Shown here in pieces: positions 24,552 through 33,004 of a stretch of DNA of 38,143 bases. Each line of letters begins with the position of its first letter. Positions within the stretch are counted from its first letter, which is position 1. The notes under the pieces are model-generated. The model saw only the letters and a list, made by a program, of their open reading frames with translations, was not told the DNA's origin and ran no database searches. Source of the DNA: Bacteriovoracaceae bacterium UBA6261 (GTDB lineage: Bacteria > Bdellovibrionota > Bacteriovoracia > Bacteriovoracales > Bacteriovoracaceae). The stretch covers positions 1-38,143 of the forward strand of contig DJVH01000043.1 of the NCBI GenBank assembly GCA_002440825.1, written 5' to 3'. Made by a program: the position numbers and the translations under genes.

Positions 24552-25466
24552 ATGGCTACAATGGTTGAGGTGAAAAATTATCAATTCAGGAATGCCAAGA
24601 ATGCCGTTCTTTATCAGCTCAATCGTGCGTTGGGACATTCGAACTTTATGGCAAAGCAGACACAGCGGTTCTATCTTTTTCTGCTGTTTCCTTTCATCAG
24701 AAAAATCCTACTTTTTCGCCACAAAAATCTCAAAGACGTCATTTTAAGAAACTCCACTTTAAATCAGTCTTTTCATCCCTTCTTTTCTGATATGGACATC
24801 ACTCTGCTTGTGGAAAATGAAGAAGATTTGAATTCAATTCTGCGCGATTATTTTTTTCTCAAAAAAATATTCATCATGCTCGATACTCCTGAAGTCTACA
24901 CGAGCAAAGAACATCAGCACTTGACCGGACTTGCAGGGACCAGAGCATGGGAGCTGGTGGAGTTTTTCTGGCACTTCAGAAAAATAAACTGGAATAAAAA
25001 AGCGCTTTTAAAAGCTGTCGACCCTCTGGAAATTTTGAAATTAACCAGATCCATCGAGAAGAGTCAGTTGATCGTGATCCGCGAACATCCAGGAAATAAA
25101 AACTTTTCACTAAAACATTTCCATGTTCTGGATCAGATCTTTCAGGCTGCTCCGTTATTGAAAGTTTGCTGTTACTATAGTGATTATCTGGAAAATAATT
25201 TTGCTCAAGGATTTCACATAGAGCTTTCACGCAAGCAATATGAATTTTTGAATTCACTCATCCCCGGTGAAGAAATCATCGAGGAAATTAAGGATAAAGT
25301 TTCACCACAGTATCTGCTGGCGAAAGAAGCCGTGTTTTTTCACGAGCTCTACCTCTCAAAAAGCGCCTTGAGAATAAGAAGATTTCAACATCTCTCTCTT
25401 GAAAATCATCACCAATGGATCAATTACCTTGAGAGTCAGATTCCTGCACCAGTTGATCAAGTGTAA
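24552..25466 (+). CDS. Putative nucleotidyltransferase-fold protein
   Basis: A 304-residue protein I do not recognise as a whole. The segment LRNSTLNQSFHPFFSDMDITLLVE (only parts shown: SDMDITLLVE at 79-88) looks like the Pol-beta-type nucleotidyltransferase pattern in which a small-residue turn is followed about 10-12 residues later by D-x-D (Asp80, Asp82). The rest is mainly helical with aromatic-rich stretches (WELVEFFWHF, VCCYYSDYL) and no membrane segment. If active it might adenylylate, guanylylate or activate a sugar phosphate, lipid or protein. The usual GS before the acidic pair is not clear, so this is tentative. It is divergent from the radical SAM operon and overlaps the convergent twitch radical SAM gene by 47 bases. 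Confidence 0.5.
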   Translation: MATMVEVKNYQFRNAKNAVLYQLNRALGHSNFMAKQTQRFYLFLLFPFIRKILLFRHKNLKDVILRNSTLNQSFHPFFSDMDITLLVENEEDLNSILRDYFFLKKIFIMLDTPEVYTSKEHQHLTGLAGTRAWELVEFFWHFRKINWNKKALLKAVDPLEILKLTRSIEKSQLIVIREHPGNKNFSLKHFHVLDQIFQAAPLLKVCCYYSDYLENNFAQGFHIELSRKQYEFLNSLIPGEEIIEEIKDKVSPQYLLAKEAVFFHELYLSKSALRIRRFQHLSLENHHQWINYLESQIPAPVDQV

Positions 25467-26724
25467 AGTTGATCAGGAATTTATTGAGATCAGGCAGCAC
25501 GGCTGAAAGCTTGACATTTTTTTTCTTATCAAAAGCCGCATTCGTTTTTTTAAACTGAGGAATGAAGTGTGTGCAGTCTTTTTCATTCATAAAAGCGATC
25601 GTTTGCTGAATATTATCGACCAGGTATTTATGAGTCACATGACGTTCGTTCAAATCTTGTAAAACTTTTTCCAGTCTTCTGGTCGCTTCTTTTTTTGCTT
25701 CTGCCGGAAGAACTTGGGTGCTGAGGTATTCGGGATAAAATAAATTGCTTAAATTAAGAACGGGCAGGATTTTCTTAAACTTTTTCAAGTAATCAAAAAG
25801 CTCTGCAATCGAAAGTGCATTGTAAATCTGAACTGTACAGGACACGATGACTTCACTGACATTTAACTCTTCGGCATGTTCATCCAGATAGCACAAGTTT
25901 TTATCAATGACTGACCAGCGAGAGGGATGTCTGATGTATTCATTGACTTCACCGAATCCATCAATGCTGGCAAGAATTCGAACTTCTTTGAATTGTTTCC
26001 ATAGCTCCAGAACTTCTTTGGGGAGAACCGTAATATTTGTATTGTAAGAAACGATAATATTTCTTGAGTAGCCGAGAGCGATAATTTCTTTCAGCATTCG
26101 CGACATTTGAGGTGAAAGAAGCGGTTCCCCCCCTGCAAAATGGATTCGCTGGACGCCCTTCAGTTTTTCTCTCAATTCATCAAAAAGATAACTTTCCTCA
26201 GGCCAGTTGAATCCGGAATAATAGTCGGCCAGTTCAACAGAGAGATGCTCGCTTTTTGTTTTGATGTCATTCCAATCTTTGATCCAGTTGGAAGTTGAAA
26301 AAGGATTGCACATACGGCATTGGAGATTGCACTTATTGCCCAGACGATAATCGATAGATTTAAATTCTACTTCGATTGAGCCATCTGGTTTCGTTTTCTC
26401 CTTGAGACTGGCAATGAGATGATTGTAATCGGCGTTTTCAATTATGCGTCTGCTGTTGCCGCCGTTTTTCTCTGTTTCAAAACAACGAGTGCAGACAGAA
26501 CTCCACTCACCATTAAGCATCTTCAGGCGAAGCTCTTTCATCATTTCCGCATTCATCACGGAATCGAGTGAAGGACGATTGGCTATATTGTAGAACTCGC
26601 CCTTTTCATCCGGAATGCCATGATGGAATTCCTCTGAAATACAGCAAACCTGATACGCCCCGTTGCTGTTGACGAAGCTATGTATCCAGGGCAAGACGCA
26701 AAATGATTTTGATTCACAATCCAC
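25420..26724 (-). CDS. Twitch-domain radical SAM protein (N-terminal twitch type)
   Basis: A 434-residue protein starting at GTG 26724; an in-frame stop lies 12 bases upstream, so no ATG is possible. The N-terminal half-SPASM (twitch) domain has FCVLPWIHSF (Cys9), YQVCC (Cys27) and CTRC (Cys78, Cys81). The radical SAM core has GNKCNLQCRMC (Cys132, Cys136, Cys139), then HFAGGEPLLSPQ and SYNTNIT, and ASIDGFGEVNEYIRHPSRW. This N-terminal twitch order is known as a separate radical SAM family of unclear substrate. It is head to head with its full-length paralog at 26742, 17 bases away. Confidence 0.9.
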   Translation of the reverse strand: MDCESKSFCVLPWIHSFVNSNGAYQVCCISEEFHHGIPDEKGEFYNIANRPSLDSVMNAEMMKELRLKMLNGEWSSVCTRCFETEKNGGNSRRIIENADYNHLIASLKEKTKPDGSIEVEFKSIDYRLGNKCNLQCRMCNPFSTSNWIKDWNDIKTKSEHLSVELADYYSGFNWPEESYLFDELREKLKGVQRIHFAGGEPLLSPQMSRMLKEIIALGYSRNIIVSYNTNITVLPKEVLELWKQFKEVRILASIDGFGEVNEYIRHPSRWSVIDKNLCYLDEHAEELNVSEVIVSCTVQIYNALSIAELFDYLKKFKKILPVLNLSNLFYPEYLSTQVLPAEAKKEATRRLEKVLQDLNERHVTHKYLVDNIQQTIAFMNEKDCTHFIPQFKKTNAAFDKKKNVKLSAVLPDLNKFLINFTLDQLVQESDSQGN

Positions 26725-26741
26725 TTTAATATTCTAAGCAA

Positions 26742-27989
26742 ATGAGAGACTATAAATCCATGGAAATCCCTCAGGCAAAGGCACAAGATTCAAAGGTTTT
26801 TTGTATTCTCCCGTGGATACATCTCAATGTAATGCCCGACAGCTCTGTCATTCCCTGCTGCGTTTCGCCTTACGACGATGTTTACGGCAATGGTGAAAAG
26901 CAAAATCTCTCTGAAATCTGGAATTCTGAAAAATTCAAAACGCTTCGTCTCAATATGCTGAATGGGATAGAGTCAACAGGCTGTGCACGTTGCTACTCTC
27001 TGGAGGCTTCAGGTTTTAAAAGCATGAGACAGGAAATGAATAATCATTTCCAGAATGCGGCCGCTTTGATCGATAAAACAAATAAAGACGGAAGTCTCGA
27101 CGATATCAATTTAAAATATATCGATATCCGTTTCAGCAACCTCTGCAACTTCAAATGCCGTGGTTGCGGCCCTGCTTTAAGCAGCTCCTGGCAAAATGAT
27201 CACCAGCAGCTGTATCAGACTCCCTCATCCGAAATGAAGGTAAAGAGTATTGCGGTTAATTCCCCGGAATTCTGGCGGGAACTCTTTTCTTTAATTCCGG
27301 AAGCAGAAGTGATTTATTTCGGCGGCGGGGAACCCTTAATCACCAAAGAGCACTACGAAGTCTTATCTCTCCTTAACACTCTTGGAAAACACGACATCGA
27401 ACTTCGTTATACAACCAACCTTTCTCAACTTCATTACGGCCATTACGACTTATCCGAAATATGGAACAAGTTTAAGAAAGTCACTTTGGGAATCAGTATC
27501 GATGATTTAGGAAAACGAGCAGAATACTTCCGCCATGGAACAAAGTGGGCGGTGATTGAAAAAAATCTGCAAACACTTGTTGAAAAATATCCTCAGATTA
27601 TTCGCAGTGTGAATTGCACTGTTAATATTATGAATGTCTACTATTTTCCTGAAATTTACGAATACACTGTTCTCAGCGGTCTTATTGACCCCGTAGAATT
27701 CAACGTCAACCTTCTTCTCGATCCCGATGAACTCAGAGTTGATATTATGGATGCAGAAATGAAGAGGAAAATTTCCACCCGGCTGAAGAAATTTAAATTC
27801 AAGCTCCAATGTATGGATAGAAAATTTCACTATGTTTTAAAAGATATTGATTCTATTTTGAACTTCATGAATTCTTCAGACAAATCTCATCTGCTTCCGC
27901 TTTTCAAAGAAAAGACCCGGCAGCTTGATCAACTGCGGGGTGAAGATTTTTCTTCAACTTATCCGGAACTTTCAGGCATAATAAAGTAA
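26742..27989 (+). CDS. Twitch-domain radical SAM protein (paralog of the 25420-26724 gene)
   Basis: A 415-residue protein. Twitch cysteines are in FCILPWIHLN (Cys21), IPCC (Cys39) and CARC (Cys81, Cys84). The core has SNLCNFKCRGC (Cys135, Cys139, Cys142), YFGGGEPLITK, RYTTNLS and SIDDLGKRAEYFRHGTKW. It aligns with the divergent gene over its whole length, including the shared F-M-N-x-x-D-x-x-H-x-x-P-x-F-K stretch near the C-terminus. Both copies keep all cluster ligands. The downstream GT-C-like membrane gene begins at the very next base after the stop. Substrate unknown; a glycan or a peptide is possible. Confidence 0.9.
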   Translation: MRDYKSMEIPQAKAQDSKVFCILPWIHLNVMPDSSVIPCCVSPYDDVYGNGEKQNLSEIWNSEKFKTLRLNMLNGIESTGCARCYSLEASGFKSMRQEMNNHFQNAAALIDKTNKDGSLDDINLKYIDIRFSNLCNFKCRGCGPALSSSWQNDHQQLYQTPSSEMKVKSIAVNSPEFWRELFSLIPEAEVIYFGGGEPLITKEHYEVLSLLNTLGKHDIELRYTTNLSQLHYGHYDLSEIWNKFKKVTLGISIDDLGKRAEYFRHGTKWAVIEKNLQTLVEKYPQIIRSVNCTVNIMNVYYFPEIYEYTVLSGLIDPVEFNVNLLLDPDELRVDIMDAEMKRKISTRLKKFKFKLQCMDRKFHYVLKDIDSILNFMNSSDKSHLLPLFKEKTRQLDQLRGEDFSSTYPELSGIIK

Positions 27990-29336
27990 ATGTTCAAGCA
28001 TACGTTTAACTTATTCAGCAAACAGGAAAAGAAGTGGCTGCTCTTGTCGGGCTTCATCTTCCTTTCTATCGCCGTTTTCTTTCCGACTATTTACGGACAG
28101 CCTTTTTGGGACGACTGGATTTACATTTTTCGAAATGACTATTTTTATAATCACTCCTTTTTGACTTATTTTCCGGGTGGGAAGCTCTCCCGCTCATGGC
28201 CGCTCTTTTATACAAGCATGTGGTTTTTTCTGCGAATTTTCGGCAGTCATTATTTTCTATATCATCTGGCCAGTCTCATCCTTCACGGAATAAACGGTTT
28301 TTTTATTTTTCGACTTGGCTCACAATTAAAATTCCGCTGGCCTTTGCTTGTAGCAGTCCTTTACATGGTTCACCCTGCACATCTCATGACACTGGGATGG
28401 ATTATGCAGTTCAAAACAATTCTTTCCATTTTTTTCTTATTGAGCGCAATTCAAACATTGATCTGGTATTACCATTCGACTAAATCCGCCCACTATTTGC
28501 TGGCGTTATTTTTTTTCACCTGTTCCCTATTCTCCAAAGCCACTACGGTGTGTTTCCTCTTTACGGTTCCTTTTCTCTATCCTCGTTTCAAAGAACGCAT
28601 TGAAAGAAAAAAACTTCTTCTATTAACTGCGCCTTTTATCGTCATTGGATTAGCTGCACTGGCAAGAACGGTCTGGTCTTATACGGGAAATATTGTAAGC
28701 GCTAACTATCTTGCCGATATGTTTGTTGAAAGAATTCACCTTTCAATGAAAGTCTTCACACGTTTTATTGAAATTCTTTTTATTCCGGCCAGAAATATAC
28801 TTTTCCAGAAACGGGTTCAGCTCAATTATACTTCCCGTGAATTTCTGGAAATTTTCGTCGGTATCTCCCTGGTATTCTCCTTTGGTCGGATAATTTTTGA
28901 AAAACAGAATGCTTTATTGAAAGGGAGTTTTCTTTTTTTTATGGCAGCCCTGCTCCCTTTCTGCGGGATTGTCGATATTCCCATTTTTGCCTTCTCCAAT
29001 CTGGTCCCGTATTGGTGGAGCATCCCTGCCTTGGGACTTCTTCCCATTATAGACTATTACACTAACAGCAAAAAAATTCTGATCGCTGCTATTGTTTATT
29101 TTGCAGCTATCTCTCACATTCAATCCTATGCCTTTAAAAGTCCTGATAAGATTCTTGTCGATTCCATCAAGCACTCTCCAACAAACAGAACTTTTTATGT
29201 CGCCTTGATTGAACACTATGTTTACAGTGGAGACTGCAAGAAAGCTCAAGCTGCCTATGAAGAGCTGACAAAGCTCTCCGCTACGATGGAAGTGCCGCTT
29301 TTAACAAAAGTCCGTCGCTGCATTCCTATGCCGTAA
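27990..29336 (+). CDS. TMTC/GT-C-like polytopic membrane protein with single TPR-like tail
   Basis: A 448-residue protein with about ten hydrophobic segments. The first outer loop has GQPFWDDWIYIFR, whose Asp pair (41, 42) matches the catalytic DD/ED position of GT-C glycosyltransferases. MVHPAHLMTLGWIMQFKTILSIFF matches the HP...W....K.LLS pattern of TMTC/DUF1736 proteins. The C-terminal part YVALIEHYVYSGDCKKAQAAYEEL looks like one tetratricopeptide unit. It is a clear paralog of the protein at 34026. It probably transfers a sugar from a polyprenyl-phosphate donor in the periplasm. It directly abuts the twitch radical SAM gene, and its 3' end overlaps the convergent gene by 11 bases. Confidence 0.75.
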   Translation: MFKHTFNLFSKQEKKWLLLSGFIFLSIAVFFPTIYGQPFWDDWIYIFRNDYFYNHSFLTYFPGGKLSRSWPLFYTSMWFFLRIFGSHYFLYHLASLILHGINGFFIFRLGSQLKFRWPLLVAVLYMVHPAHLMTLGWIMQFKTILSIFFLLSAIQTLIWYYHSTKSAHYLLALFFFTCSLFSKATTVCFLFTVPFLYPRFKERIERKKLLLLTAPFIVIGLAALARTVWSYTGNIVSANYLADMFVERIHLSMKVFTRFIEILFIPARNILFQKRVQLNYTSREFLEIFVGISLVFSFGRIIFEKQNALLKGSFLFFMAALLPFCGIVDIPIFAFSNLVPYWWSIPALGLLPIIDYYTNSKKILIAAIVYFAAISHIQSYAFKSPDKILVDSIKHSPTNRTFYVALIEHYVYSGDCKKAQAAYEELTKLSATMEVPLLTKVRRCIPMP

Positions 29337-30186
29337 AAATTTCAACACCGGAAACTTTTCGGTATTTTTTCAAATTTTCAAGAAAGGCATCCTGATCTTT
29401 AATCTCTTCGCCGGTCAAACGCCCCAGCGGAATCAGGCCAATGGCCGATCTGGGATCTTGTGCAGACATTCCTCTTTCTTTCAGCCATGCCTCAAAATCA
29501 TCAGTTATTTTGAAATCAAAATCGGGCATAAAACTCAACATCATTCCGGTCGTATATACATTTTGCGGAGCCGGATCAGTCTTATGAAGGTAGGCATCTT
29601 TTGTAGGAACACCAGTCATGCCATAGGAAAGATATAATTCGCCGAAACGGTTTGAAGGAGAAAAGAGATTGTAGTCATCTTCCTCGAGTGGACGATCGCC
29701 TTGGGGAATCAACAAAATTTGAACATGGTCTGAAGGAAAAGCCCCGAGATCCGTGAAGGATTCTGCCTGATGAATAGTCATATTGTACTCTTGAATGGCT
29801 TCACAGAATTCTCGGACAATTTTTAATTTTTTAAAACCATCAATTTTTTCAAAATATTTGTGAGCAATATTTAAAAATTCCACACTCATAGGAATTTCAG
29901 CTTTAAGCGGGACCTTGATAGCCTCAAATTTAAATTTTTCGGCATAGTCATTGATAATTCTGATGCAATCATTGAGTCGGGATTCCAGTTCTTTTTCAGT
30001 ATGAAAGCGTTTTCCGAAAAAAAATCCACCATGTTCAATAATCTGTTTATGCTTATCTTTCGTCATGAGTTCAACCCAACGATGGCGAAGGCCGTGATCA
30101 TATAACTGATAAGTCAGATGATATTTTTCACCCAGATGAGATTTGAAAGAAACTTTGACGTATTGATCAGAAAATTGAAATTTCAT
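29326..30186 (-). CDS. Protein of unknown function, coupled to exported amidohydrolase
   Basis: A 286-residue soluble protein I do not recognise. ATG 30186 forms an ATGA overlap with the amidohydrolase stop, so I use it instead of the upstream 30204. Visible features are an N-terminal beta-rich segment (MKFQFSDQYVKVSF), a helical middle (ESRLNDCIRIINDYAEKF), and a C-terminal half with NRFGELYLSYGMTGVPTKDAY, YTTGMMLSFMPDF and RSAIGLIPLGRL. No signal peptide, membrane segment or metal motif stands out. The tight overlap suggests co-expression with the amidohydrolase; beyond that the role is open. Confidence 0.75.
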   Translation of the reverse strand: MKFQFSDQYVKVSFKSHLGEKYHLTYQLYDHGLRHRWVELMTKDKHKQIIEHGGFFFGKRFHTEKELESRLNDCIRIINDYAEKFKFEAIKVPLKAEIPMSVEFLNIAHKYFEKIDGFKKLKIVREFCEAIQEYNMTIHQAESFTDLGAFPSDHVQILLIPQGDRPLEEDDYNLFSPSNRFGELYLSYGMTGVPTKDAYLHKTDPAPQNVYTTGMMLSFMPDFDFKITDDFEAWLKERGMSAQDPRSAIGLIPLGRLTGEEIKDQDAFLENLKKYRKVSGVEIFTA

Positions 30187-31442
30187 CGGATACCTGTCGG
30201 ACAAAAGTTTCGTCCTTTGTTAATGATACATTCAATAGTTTTTAATGAATCGATATCGAGAAGCGGATCTTTTTTCACTGCGATCAAATTGGCAAAAGCA
30301 CCGGGACGAATGACTCCAATGAGTTTATTCATTTTGACAGACAAGGCCGGGTTATAAGTCATTGCCGAGAGAATCTCTTTATTGCTGAAACCAGCTTCTT
30401 TAAAGAAGTCGATTGTTTGTTTGATTTTTTTTGCCCGGGAAAATCCAGGTGCGTCGGAGTGAAAATAAAAATCGGGTCCAAAGAGAATTTTATTTCCATT
30501 TTTGGAAAGCTGTTTAGCTATTTGCAATTCATATTGATAGAAAGGCTCTTTAAAATAATCAAATTCTTTTAATGAAGCACGGTCAATTCCGGTGACGGTG
30601 ACAAAAATATTTTTCAATCTTTTATCAGCAGTAAACATACTGGCGTGCTCGACATTTGTCAGACTCGACTCAATAAGTTTTTCCATAGAGGATTTTGCAA
30701 TGGCATGGGCAGTGATTTTCTTGAAGTTTTTTACTCCTGGAGTTTGCAGAATTCTTTTTGCATCATCAGAACTTAGTCCTCCCGAAGACGGATCATTGTC
30801 GAAATATATTTTGAGGATATCCACATGATGATTAAGATAAGGCTTAAGGATATTATTCCAGTCTGTCTGACCATCATTGATTAAAGTGTATTCTTGCCCG
30901 GCCACTCCGGGGGCTGCACCGGAAGCGAACTGTCCTTTTCCATTGCTGATGCCGGGCCCTGAAGCCAAAAGCAAGGGATAATCCGGATCGTCGTGGATTT
31001 CATCACGAAGTTTAACGTCCAGAAACTGCCCCGAATTCCCTAGGTCAAAGACTGATGTAAAACCCTCGGTCAGATACGCTTTTAAAAAGTCTTTTGCACG
31101 TGCAGTTCGCACATCACTTCCGAGTCTTGCTTCGCGTTCGAGGGCATTTTCGAAACTGCTATCTTTTTTGGTCTGAGTGAAAAAGAGATGGGCGTGAGCA
31201 TCGATTAATCCCGGCAAAAGGTAAGAAGAGCGAAGATCGACTACAGGAATCACTGTTTTTAATCCGGCATCGTCGATCGAAACTATCTTCTGGTTTTTTA
31301 TGCGTATTTTTTTTCCGTAGACCCAGCTGCCTTTGACGGAATCAAAATAAGCATGTGGCTTAACGTAATATTCAGCAGCCGCAAGACTTGCGAGCTGAAG
31401 GCAAAAAAAGAATATGAATCCTTTAAGCAATTTAATAAGCAC
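30183..31442 (-). CDS. Exported amidohydrolase (imidazolonepropionase-like)
   Basis: A 419-residue protein with a Sec signal peptide (MLIKLLKGFIFFFCLQLASLAAA, cleavage around residue 23), so it acts in the periplasm or outside. LLPGLIDAHAHLFF carries the HxH metal motif. DILKIYFD supplies the bridging Lys position; ITAHAIAKSSMEKL and NVEHASMF supply the further His. GPDFYFHSD holds the metal-site Asp. MTYNPALSVKMNKLIGVIRPGAFANL is the standard C-terminal return to the composite beta-sandwich. The superfamily hydrolyses cyclic amides, dipeptides or similar bonds. Its 5' end overlaps the divergent ABC permease start by 29 bases, so each promoter would lie in the other gene. Confidence 0.9.
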   Translation of the reverse strand: MLIKLLKGFIFFFCLQLASLAAAEYYVKPHAYFDSVKGSWVYGKKIRIKNQKIVSIDDAGLKTVIPVVDLRSSYLLPGLIDAHAHLFFTQTKKDSSFENALEREARLGSDVRTARAKDFLKAYLTEGFTSVFDLGNSGQFLDVKLRDEIHDDPDYPLLLASGPGISNGKGQFASGAAPGVAGQEYTLINDGQTDWNNILKPYLNHHVDILKIYFDNDPSSGGLSSDDAKRILQTPGVKNFKKITAHAIAKSSMEKLIESSLTNVEHASMFTADKRLKNIFVTVTGIDRASLKEFDYFKEPFYQYELQIAKQLSKNGNKILFGPDFYFHSDAPGFSRAKKIKQTIDFFKEAGFSNKEILSAMTYNPALSVKMNKLIGVIRPGAFANLIAVKKDPLLDIDSLKTIECIINKGRNFCPTGIR

Positions 31443-32256
31443 CCCTATTTCACTTATTAAATACTACTTTCGCAAGGGAGGCTATGCTACAATTTTTAAT
31501 ATGATTTTGATGCGCAAAATTCTGCTGTTAACGTATTTCCATATGTGTTCCCGCTATCGCAAAGCCTGGGCTGGTTTTCTATGGGTTGTGGCCAATCCCA
31601 TCCTGACTTTTGTCATTCAATCAGTCATTTTCAAATCTATTCTGAAAATCGAAGTCAACAATTACCCGGCCTATCTGGTATCAGGATTGCTCCCCTGGTT
31701 TTTCATCAGCCAAAGTTTATATGTCGTCACCAATAGTCTTGTGGCTTCACGGGATATTTTACTTGGATTCAAAGTTCATCCATTTTTAATTGTGAGTTCG
31801 CAAGTTCTCGATCAGTTCGTTAGTTTTTTAGCGGCATTTCTTCTTATTGGTCTTTTTACAGTAAGATTGCAGGGAGATTTTTTATTCCTGAGAATGCTCC
31901 TCGTTCTTGTCAGTACACTGCTCATTTGTTCCTTCACGATTCTTTTCACAAATCTGCTGGCCTACTGGCATGTCTTTTACCGCGACATACAATTCATTGT
32001 TCAATTCATTATGAATCTGGCTTTTTACCTGACACCCATTTTTTATCAGCCGGCATCTTTGGGAAATTATCAATGGATTCTTTCATTTAATATTTTTTAT
32101 CCTTTTATCAGATTGTATCAGTCATCGCTTTTCCAGTTTGATCTGGCCGTCTGGGGCCAGGCTGCTTTAAGTTGCTCTTTGATCACCCTCGCCACGCTTT
32201 TTTTCCTGGACCTTAGTTATCGTTTGAAGATGAAGGAGTTTTATATCCATGTCTGA
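31414..32256 (+). CDS. ABC-2 type polysaccharide export permease (Wzm/TagG/KpsM-like)
   Basis: A 280-residue membrane protein with six predicted helices. The signature SRYRKAWAGFLWVVANPILTF at the first helix is the hallmark of polysaccharide ABC-2 permeases; RDIQFIVQFIMNLAFYLTPIFY near residues 190-215 is the second conserved stretch. It would form the membrane pore for export of a lipid-linked glycan with the ATPase encoded next. Start at 31414 retains an N-terminal amphipathic segment seen in relatives but overlaps the divergent gene. ATG 31501 is an alternative, preceded by an extended -10-like TGCTACAAT at 31485-31493. Its end overlaps the ATPase start by 8 bases. Confidence 0.88.
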   Translation: MNPLSNLISTPISLIKYYFRKGGYATIFNMILMRKILLLTYFHMCSRYRKAWAGFLWVVANPILTFVIQSVIFKSILKIEVNNYPAYLVSGLLPWFFISQSLYVVTNSLVASRDILLGFKVHPFLIVSSQVLDQFVSFLAAFLLIGLFTVRLQGDFLFLRMLLVLVSTLLICSFTILFTNLLAYWHVFYRDIQFIVQFIMNLAFYLTPIFYQPASLGNYQWILSFNIFYPFIRLYQSSLFQFDLAVWGQAALSCSLITLATLFFLDLSYRLKMKEFYIHV

Positions 32257-32998
32257 AAACATCCTGGTCGAAGCAGAAAAATTTACTGTTTATTTCCGTC
32301 CTACGGTTCACAGAAAACAAACCTTGCGTGATGTCTTTGTCTCTTTTTTCACCACACCGTTTAAATCTTTCAACGCCGCAAAAGACAAGTATATTGTCCT
32401 GAATAATATTTCGCTTAAAGTTTACAAAGGTGATGTTCTGGGTTTAGTGGGAGTCAACGGAGTCGGCAAAACTACACTCTGCAGGTATTTTTCCGGCATT
32501 ATTAAATCCAATGAAATAAAAATTCATGGCGATGTAAGGGCCATTTTTGACAACAGCATTTGCTTTTATCCCAATCTCACCGGAAGAGAAAATGCTGAAA
32601 TTCTCGCAGAAATAATGTTTCCCGGAACGACTTCAATTGAAAAAAGCCAGCTGATAACTGAAGCGCTGGCATTCAGCGAGCTCAACGAATTTATCGACGC
32701 TCCTATTAATACCTACAGCAGAGGGATGAGAGCAAGGCTCTATCTTTCTCTGGTAACAGCACGGGAAGCAGATGTTCTTGTTCTGGATGAAATATTCGGT
32801 GGAACGGATCAATTTTTTGCAAGAAAGCTTGAATCCAGAATAAAAGGAATAATGGAACGAAGTGGAGCCGTCATCATGGTCAGCCATGATCCGGATGATA
32901 TTGCGAAATACTGCAACAGGGCCGTTGTGCTGGAAAATAAAAAAATTGTTTTCGATGGAACTCCGTCTGAGGCTTTAAAGTTTTACTCCAAGGATTAG
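32249..32998 (+). CDS. ABC transporter ATP-binding protein for polysaccharide export (Wzt/KpsT-like)
   Basis: A 249-residue ATPase. Walker A is GVNGVGKTT, the signature motif is YSRGMRARL, Walker B is VLVLDEIFGG, and the H-loop is MVSHD. AAKDKYIVLNNISLKVYKGDVLG at about 45-65 is typical of Wzt/KpsT/TagH proteins. The chain ends right after the nucleotide-binding domain, so the C-terminal carbohydrate-binding domain of O9a-type Wzt is absent and export probably does not depend on a terminal cap. AAGGAG lies 10 bases before the start. It forms the exporter with the preceding permease. Confidence 0.93.
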   Translation: MSENILVEAEKFTVYFRPTVHRKQTLRDVFVSFFTTPFKSFNAAKDKYIVLNNISLKVYKGDVLGLVGVNGVGKTTLCRYFSGIIKSNEIKIHGDVRAIFDNSICFYPNLTGRENAEILAEIMFPGTTSIEKSQLITEALAFSELNEFIDAPINTYSRGMRARLYLSLVTAREADVLVLDEIFGGTDQFFARKLESRIKGIMERSGAVIMVSHDPDDIAKYCNRAVVLENKKIVFDGTPSEALKFYSKD

Positions 32999-33004
32999 TT
33001 GACT

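Noticed and set aside
28914..29249. Minus-strand 111-residue ORF as a possible peptide precursor
   Set aside because: It is antisense to the GT-C-like gene and shows no leader/core character.
31484..31507. Leader peptide ORF after the AAGGGAGG sequence upstream of the ABC permease alternative start
   Set aside because: The ATG right after it opens only a seven-codon frame, and the sequence lies inside the permease reading frame; too little support.
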